Below, piece by piece: positions 59,309 to 64,000 of a DNA stretch of 64,000 nucleotides. The stretch's first letter is position 1; each line of letters opens with the position of its first letter. The position numbers and the translations under genes are program-made. Below the pieces are notes generated by a model. The model was not told the origin of the DNA, made no database searches, and was given only the letters and a program-made list of their open reading frames with translations. The stretch is from Extibacter muris (GTDB taxonomy: Bacteria; Bacillota; Clostridia; Lachnospirales; Lachnospiraceae): the NCBI RefSeq assembly GCF_004345005.1, contig NZ_SMMX01000006.1:157831-221830 (forward strand), in the 5' to 3' direction.

Positions 59309-59642
59309 TCTTTTTCCTTTCCGCCTTTTTCTTTTTCGGCTTTGGCTCGGGCAGTTCCTTATACGTCTCTGCCGCCAACATGCAAAGACGCTCCCTGCCA
59401 TCAATGTCTTCTACGAGAAAATATGGTTTCGCTCCCTCGTAAGGCGGCGCCTCCTCCAGTTCCGGCCAGAAACTACGCCCGGCTTCTGTAATCTTGACGA
59501 AGAGCTGGTCGTCACAGATCAGGGCAAATATCTTCCCGTTACAGTACATACCGTACTCCCCGAACATCTTCCGGTAAGTGATCTCGCCCGCACCCGAGAG
59601 CTGGTCCGCGATATACTCTACAAATTCTTTGCTTGATGCCAT
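59301..59642 (-). CDS. TfoX N-terminal domain protein
   Basis: 113 residues from ATG 59642 (GGGGGATTGAAG upstream). MASSKEFVEYIADQLSGAGE ITYRKMFGEYGMYCNGKIFA LICDDQLFVKIT is the TfoX_N fold. The Lys-rich tail (KPKKKKAERKKNG) is unusual. Role unknown outside competence in gamma-proteobacteria. The C-terminal TfoX domain is coded separately at 52150. Confidence 0.88.
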   Translation of the reverse strand: MASSKEFVEYIADQLSGAGEITYRKMFGEYGMYCNGKIFALICDDQLFVKITEAGRSFWPELEEAPPYEGAKPYFLVEDIDGRERLCMLAAETYKELPEPKPKKKKAERKKNG

Positions 59643-59830
59643 CTTCAATCCCCCTTATCTTGTCTGTGGTAACAGAATAGCATGTGAATCACGACATCTG
59701 TATGTCATGATTATAAATATGCTTTGTCCGTTATGCAACCCTCTAATTTTATACAGTATGATTTGCCGCTTGTTTTATTTCTCCACCTACTTTATAATAT
59801 AATAGATTCTGAACAGAAAGGATTGTTTAT

Positions 59831-61057
59831 ATGAAAGTATGCGAACTATTCGCAGGTGTCGGCGGTTTCCGGTATGGGCTGGAGCGTTATTCCGATGAGT
59901 TTGAAACCGTGTTCTTCAACCAGTGGGAACCTTCTTATAAAAGCCAATTTGCATATGAGTGCTATATAAAGCACTATCCGTTAGATACCATCGCCGAAGA
60001 CCTGCGTCCGTACACCAACCTTGATATACATCAGGTCCCCAAGGACAAGCTGCCGGACTTTGACCTGCTTGTAGGGGGATTCCCCTGCCAGAATTATTCC
60101 GTGGCAGGGCCTAAATCTTCAAAAGGCATAGAGGGAACAAAGGGAATCCTCTGGTGGGACATCCGGTCGACTCTGGAGGCAAAATCTCCTTCCTATGTCC
60201 TGCTCGAAAATGTAGACAGGCTGCTGAAATCACCTGCCTCGCAGAGAGGGCGCGACTTCGGCGTCATCCTGAAATGCTTCGATGAACTGGACTATGATGT
60301 CCAATGGCGGGTCATCAATGCCGCTGAATATGGAAAGCCGCAGAAAAGGCGCCGTACGTTTATCTTCGCGTATAAGAATCATTTAAGATATGCCGGGGAA
60401 AACCCTGATTTTTTTGGCAGCATTTTCCCCTGTACCTATGAGGAAAAGACGTGTAAGCAGGCTACGGTAAGAGATCTTGACATCTCACAGATCAGTGAAT
60501 CTTTTGCTTTCACGTTTGAAACGGCCGGCCATATGGCAGACGGTATCATCACGACGAAAAAGGCGGCTGCGGTGAAAGCCGATAATGACCGCATCCTCGG
60601 CTCTATACTCGTGCCCGCACCAGACGACAGTTATAATATCAAAAACGAAGCTCCGTGGATCGAAGCAAAGCAGTCCAAGAAAAAGGAACGGACGACAAAG
60701 GAAGGATTTACCTATATCTTTTCTGAGGGTACCTGCCCGTATCCTGATAACGAGTCCGTTCCCGCCAGGACAATGCTGACAAGCGAAGGTTCCGTGAACC
60801 GGTCCTCCCATGTCGTACTGGATCCGGCCACGGGACAGAAGCGGATCCTGCTCCCCCTGGAAGCAGAACGTATCCAGACCTTCCCTGACAACTGGACGAA
60901 GCATGGCATACAGATGCTCGAGGATGGCAATACGGTAGAGACGACCTTAAGCAACCGGCAGCGCTACTTCCTGATGGGAAATGCACTTGTCACAGAACTT
61001 GTCACAGATATGGCACCGGAAATCCTAAGAATATACCATGAAGGTATCGTACATTAA
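59831..61057 (+). CDS. C5 DNA methyltransferase, M.Sau3AI-like (GATC)
   Basis: 408 residues behind AGAAAGGATTGTTTAT. Motif I ELFAGVGGFRYGLE, catalytic motif IV GGFPCQNYSVAG with Cys86, motif VI LLENVDRLLKSPASQRGRDF, motif VIII QKRRRTFIFAYKN, motif X GNALVTELVTDMAPEI. The stretch LLENVDRLLKSP to WRVINAAEYG is very close to my memory of M.Sau3AI, which methylates cytosine in GATC. Convergent with the cognate restriction gene. Confidence 0.93.
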   Translation: MKVCELFAGVGGFRYGLERYSDEFETVFFNQWEPSYKSQFAYECYIKHYPLDTIAEDLRPYTNLDIHQVPKDKLPDFDLLVGGFPCQNYSVAGPKSSKGIEGTKGILWWDIRSTLEAKSPSYVLLENVDRLLKSPASQRGRDFGVILKCFDELDYDVQWRVINAAEYGKPQKRRRTFIFAYKNHLRYAGENPDFFGSIFPCTYEEKTCKQATVRDLDISQISESFAFTFETAGHMADGIITTKKAAAVKADNDRILGSILVPAPDDSYNIKNEAPWIEAKQSKKKERTTKEGFTYIFSEGTCPYPDNESVPARTMLTSEGSVNRSSHVVLDPATGQKRILLPLEAERIQTFPDNWTKHGIQMLEDGNTVETTLSNRQRYFLMGNALVTELVTDMAPEILRIYHEGIVH

Positions 61058-61062
61058 ACGCA

Positions 61063-61102
61063 GGCGAAGCGGTCCGGCCCATATGGGCCGGACCGCTTCG
61101 CC
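61063..61102. repeat. Perfect 40-bp palindrome between methyltransferase and restriction genes
   Basis: GGCGAAGCGGTCCGGCCCAT and its exact reverse complement meet at 61082/61083, GC-rich with no loop. It lies 6 bases after the methyltransferase stop and 33 before the restriction gene stop. Neither strand has a following T-run. It may end both converging transcripts through its strong hairpin. Confidence 0.85.
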
Positions 61103-61134
61103 GTACACCGCCGGATAACCTTAAGCTTACCCGG

Positions 61135-62586
61135 CTAAACTTCCAGCTGCTCCAGCAGATAGCTATTGTTGATCCAAAAGCTCTGCCTTGTCATGTACTC
61201 GCCGCTTGGAAGCTCATCCGCGTCTCTGTCGATATTGCCCGAGACAAATCCGTCCAGCTTATATGCGCTTTTCGCCGCATGAGGCCTGACATGGATAATC
61301 CGGTTGTCCTTCTTGGCGGGAAGGTTATTGTGGATGATATGTCCCGTTTTCGTAGGTGATATATGAAAGCTCACACCGTTTATAATTCTTTCTTTCACCC
61401 TTTCCCATCCGTCTCTGACTGTTTCGTTCAAATCACGGTACGGCATGTTCCAGAACTGGCACTTATGCAGGCAGTACACATCTCCTGCCTTTTTAAAGAT
61501 GACGAACAAAAACCTCGTCTCGTCAAAATACCTGAATACATCCGATTCTTCCCACGTCTGCGCGGCCAGCTCCTTAGATTTAAAAGGAGGAAAAGACATG
61601 CTCTCTTTTATCGTATTGTTTTCTTCCAGGCGTATCACCTTGACTGCGACGTTCGCCTTCTGGAATTCTTCTGCGTGGTTCCCTCTGATGCCAAGCATCC
61701 GGTACGCCAGATCATACCACTGCGCCTTATTATTGTTATATTCTCTGCCGTACAGGTCGCACAGCTCTTTGTCACTTGCTCCATAATGACGTGCAACGCG
61801 GGACGTGATGACCTCTTCAAAGGTTCTTCCTGCCAGTTCCTCTGCATCACGAATCAGTGGCTCATATGTGGTCCTTCCCGGCATGATATACGTGTGCAGT
61901 ATATAATCCATGTACTGCCTCTTGAAGCAGAATGCCCTTTTTCTTGCCGGCGTATATGGCGGATAGAACTGGGGACGCATGCTGGAAGCTGCCGTCGCAC
62001 CTTTCGTACATGCCCCGAGATAGAGCGTATCGCTCTCGCTGAGCTCATCGGCTTTTCCCGCTTCCATCTTCTGGATGATCCTGTTATAGTCCTGCACGAT
62101 GATCGGCATATCCTGCCGGGCCGGTGATACCATATCTGCAAATGTAATCTTATACAGCGTATTGTACGCCAGCTTTTTATCTCTCTCGTAATATACGAGC
62201 AGGATTCTGCGGCACTTCTCCCACACGTGAGACTTATAAAAATCTTTTTCCACAGGACCCTCGTAGGAAATCATCGTCAGGACAAGGCGCTCTCCTGCAG
62301 ATATGCTGCCGTTCTTCAGCACATCATAACAGGTGACTTTCAGCTCGACTCCCGCCTCCGGGAAGTCGGCTTCCTGGTCGCTGTTCGCCTTATAACCGAA
62401 GTATTTCTCCTCCAGCAGGTTCCCCAGCTTTCCCTTCTGGTTCGGGTTGCTGTAATCAATCTTGCTGTCCTTCACGGCAAAGTCCAGATACCGGCTTTCC
62501 TCCAGTACCTGGCGGAACGTCTTGCCTGTCAGTCCCTTAGCGTAGGCCTCTATAGAGGCAGGATCCGTCTTATCATATGGCAGCAT
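61135..62586 (-). CDS. Sau3AI-like type II restriction endonuclease
   Basis: 483 residues behind GAAAGGGATAAGCT. N-terminal MutH-like nuclease with the catalytic set Asp74, Glu81, Lys83 (DFPEAGVELKVT). Second MutH-like half as in Sau3AI (NTIKESMSFPPFKSKELAAQ, FDETRFLFVIFKK), ending MTRQSFWINNSYLLEQL. Expected to cut at GATC as an allosteric enzyme. Length and both halves match Sau3AI (489 residues). Confidence 0.9.
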   Translation of the reverse strand: MLPYDKTDPASIEAYAKGLTGKTFRQVLEESRYLDFAVKDSKIDYSNPNQKGKLGNLLEEKYFGYKANSDQEADFPEAGVELKVTCYDVLKNGSISAGERLVLTMISYEGPVEKDFYKSHVWEKCRRILLVYYERDKKLAYNTLYKITFADMVSPARQDMPIIVQDYNRIIQKMEAGKADELSESDTLYLGACTKGATAASSMRPQFYPPYTPARKRAFCFKRQYMDYILHTYIMPGRTTYEPLIRDAEELAGRTFEEVITSRVARHYGASDKELCDLYGREYNNNKAQWYDLAYRMLGIRGNHAEEFQKANVAVKVIRLEENNTIKESMSFPPFKSKELAAQTWEESDVFRYFDETRFLFVIFKKAGDVYCLHKCQFWNMPYRDLNETVRDGWERVKERIINGVSFHISPTKTGHIIHNNLPAKKDNRIIHVRPHAAKSAYKLDGFVSGNIDRDADELPSGEYMTRQSFWINNSYLLEQLEV

Positions 62587-62600
62587 AGCTTATCCCTTTC

Positions 62601-63053
62601 TCACATTTCATCCAGTTCAATATCTTGTAAACGGTCTTCAAATATGGTCTCTTCAATTACTTTTATACATTCATCCGTATTTTTGAGAATATCTTTTCCC
62701 CAGAAATGTATCACCGTCCAACCCATGAACAGCAGCTTTTTGTCCACCTCGTCGTCCCTTTCCATATTTCTGGATATTTTCCTGACCCAGTAGCCAGGAT
62801 TATTCCCTCTCTCAAGCTTCGGCCGAAGAACGAGCCAGTCCTTTCCGTGGAAGAACTCGCTGTCACAGAAGATGCAGATATGATATTTCGTGAGGACGAT
62901 ATCAGGAGAGCCTGGAAGCCCCTTATAATTCTTCCGGTATCTGTATCCCCTGTTCCACAGCGCTTTTCTGAGCTTCACTTCGATACTGGTGTCTTGCCGG
63001 TGGATACGGCTCATCGTCTTGCTCCGCTGCTCCTTCGTCATAACATCCGTCAT
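62601..63053 (-). CDS. vsr: Very short patch repair endonuclease
   Basis: 150 residues, start at ATG 63053 (63041 possible). MTKEQRSKTMSRIHRQDTSI EVKLRKALWNRGYRYRKNYK GLPGSPDIVL is the Vsr core. FCDSEFFHGKDW and GWTVIHFWGKDI follow. It repairs T:G mismatches produced when 5-methylcytosine deaminates, and so accompanies the C5 methyltransferase. 14 bases before the restriction gene. Confidence 0.93.
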   Translation of the reverse strand: MTDVMTKEQRSKTMSRIHRQDTSIEVKLRKALWNRGYRYRKNYKGLPGSPDIVLTKYHICIFCDSEFFHGKDWLVLRPKLERGNNPGYWVRKISRNMERDDEVDKKLLFMGWTVIHFWGKDILKNTDECIKVIEETIFEDRLQDIELDEM

Positions 63054-63082
63054 TACTATCACCAACCTTCATTTGGCAGAAC

Positions 63083-63781
63083 TTACAGCCTGCGTCCCAG
63101 CCAGTCTCTGTAATACGCCAGCTCTTCCTCCGTGTGGAACCAGTGCTCTCCTCCCGGCTGTACTTCCAGATGGCATTCATTCTTTTCAGCAAACGCACTG
63201 ACGTATTCATATTCGCAGATATTGTCATGTTCTCCGTACAGGATAGATGTGGGATGGTTCCATGACAGGACCGGGTGTTCTCTAACATAACAGTAGTAAT
63301 CCCAGATAAGCGGTTCAAAGGGCGTCTCTATTACCTTCTCTTCCCGCAGCCGTTCCTCAGATACTTGAAACTGCTTCATCGTGTTTTGAATCACACGTTC
63401 CATATCCGTCACCGGAGATAAGAACAGTGCATGTTCTATCTTCTCCTGCCCGTACGCCAGAAGGCTGAAGTAAGCACCCATGCTGCATCCGAAAATGCTT
63501 ATATGGTCTGCCCTCTTCCTTGCGTACTCCATAACCTGTGCCAGTTCCCGCACGCACTGCTGCACCATGCAATGTTCTGTCTCATATACGCGCTCGCCAT
63601 GCCGGGGGAAATCAAAGCTTAACACCTGATACCCCAAGATCTGCGCTTCCTCTGCCAGTATCCATATGCAGTCATCGATTTTAGACGAATGGCTTCCATG
63701 AGCCGCTATCATCCACTTGCTGCTTTCTTTTCCCCACAGAATCGCAGGGATACCATCTATTCTTAATTTCTCTGTTATCAT
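63083..63781 (-). CDS. Alpha/beta hydrolase
   Basis: 232 residues. ATG 63781 was chosen for AAAGGAGAAAGAC. Nucleophile elbow FGCSMGAYFSLLAYG, oxyanion-type start MIAAHGSHSSKIDD, late His in GGEHWFHTEEE and acidic EHD in LYGEHDNICEYE. Substrate unknown; probably a small ester or peptide. Separated from vsr by 29 bases. Confidence 0.82.
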   Translation of the reverse strand: MITEKLRIDGIPAILWGKESSKWMIAAHGSHSSKIDDCIWILAEEAQILGYQVLSFDFPRHGERVYETEHCMVQQCVRELAQVMEYARKRADHISIFGCSMGAYFSLLAYGQEKIEHALFLSPVTDMERVIQNTMKQFQVSEERLREEKVIETPFEPLIWDYYCYVREHPVLSWNHPTSILYGEHDNICEYEYVSAFAEKNECHLEVQPGGEHWFHTEEELAYYRDWLGRRL

Positions 63782-63792
63782 GTCTTTCTCCT

Positions 63793-63846
63793 TTAAAGCG
63801 GAGATATCCTCCGCACCCAACCATTGTTCCTATGCATTATCATCAT
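63793..63846 (-). CDS. Possible 17-codon leader peptide of the hydrolase
   Basis: ATG 63846 behind AAGGAGGCTAT, reading MMIMHRNNGWVRRISPL. The stop lies 11 bases before the hydrolase ATG, and the hairpin GCGGAG / CTCCGC sits just before that gene's binding site. Could couple or attenuate translation. Confidence 0.35.
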   Translation of the reverse strand: MMIMHRNNGWVRRISPL

Positions 63847-64000
63847 ATAGCCTCCTTGTATAATGTATTTAGGTTGTTCAAGGGATACCTATAAACCCTT
63901 AGACCTACTTCTTTACATCTCCAGTCTGATAGGAGATAATTGTTTTATTAGATTGAGGGGATGATCGTTGCCTCCTTGGGCGTTTCTGCCCGTTCTTGAA
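63847..64000. other. Right end of the window, unassigned
   Basis: About 150 bases. On the minus strand all three frames are open for the first 17-32 codons from the edge (for example a basic frame ending at 63905), so the 3' end of another gene may enter here. GGGCAGAAACGCCC forms a small hairpin. I cannot identify anything firmly. Confidence 0.3.

Noticed and set aside
63847..64000. Riboswitch or attenuator at the right edge
   Set aside because: Only small hairpins are visible and part of the region may be coding; no known aptamer pattern recognised.

Overview
This window comes from a spore-forming Firmicute, most likely a Lachnospiraceae-type gut clostridium. The evidence is strong AGGAGG ribosome-binding sites throughout, CotJ spore-coat genes, YtaF, a Bce-type resistance module, a DUF6483 protein and large serine recombinases. 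I cannot name the species.

Positions 1 to about 28,680 are most of a siphovirus prophage; its left end lies outside the window. On the minus strand, reading right to left, it holds an early region of many very small genes, a recombination/replication module (HD protein, Rad52-like annealing protein, NinB-like protein, DnaD-like initiator, G39P-like loader), and an accessory stretch (two pentapeptide-repeat proteins around an AAA ATPase, an orphan methyltransferase). These are followed by an ArpU-like late regulator and then terminase, portal, head, connector and tail genes up to the tape measure. The lysogeny end is at 24.8-28.7 kb: a short XRE repressor with no self-cleavage domain, divergent promoters with repeated operators, a 35-codon gene under LexA-type boxes, and a large serine integrase. 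The integrase sits next to an M23 peptidase gene that the prophage interrupts. Two genes look like morons with their own promoter and terminator: a PH-SHOCT protein inside the tail operon and a DUF1883 protein in the early region. The tail chaperone gene carries a canonical A AAA AAG slippery site. One head protein ends in a DUF6883-like domain and is followed by a DUF4926-like gene, which resembles a toxin/immunity pair.

Positions 28.7-43.8 kb are chromosome: the truncated M23 peptidase, ytaF, a cotJA-cotJB fusion with cotJC, a BceRS-BceAB-like operon, endonuclease III, a macro-domain protein, a small HTH regulator with a membrane partner, and a deformylase-like protein. Positions 43.83-49.78 kb are a 5.95-kb integrative mobilizable element (TndX-like serine recombinase, MobT-type relaxase, oriT-like site, MBL-fold and unknown cargo). 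It is inserted at a GA dinucleotide inside an XRE regulator gene, and both halves of that gene can be recognised and rejoined on paper.

Positions 49.8-64 kb are chromosome again: an OGG-like glycosylase and yaaA, a PHP-UvrD helicase fusion with a clamp-binding tail, and a Sau3AI-like type II restriction-modification system with a Vsr repair nuclease. Several host genes between 36 and 59 kb are broken by internal deletions or frameshifts (FliB-like, MATE, a YcxB-like membrane protein, EamA, GGDEF-EAL). This is either real decay or an assembly problem.
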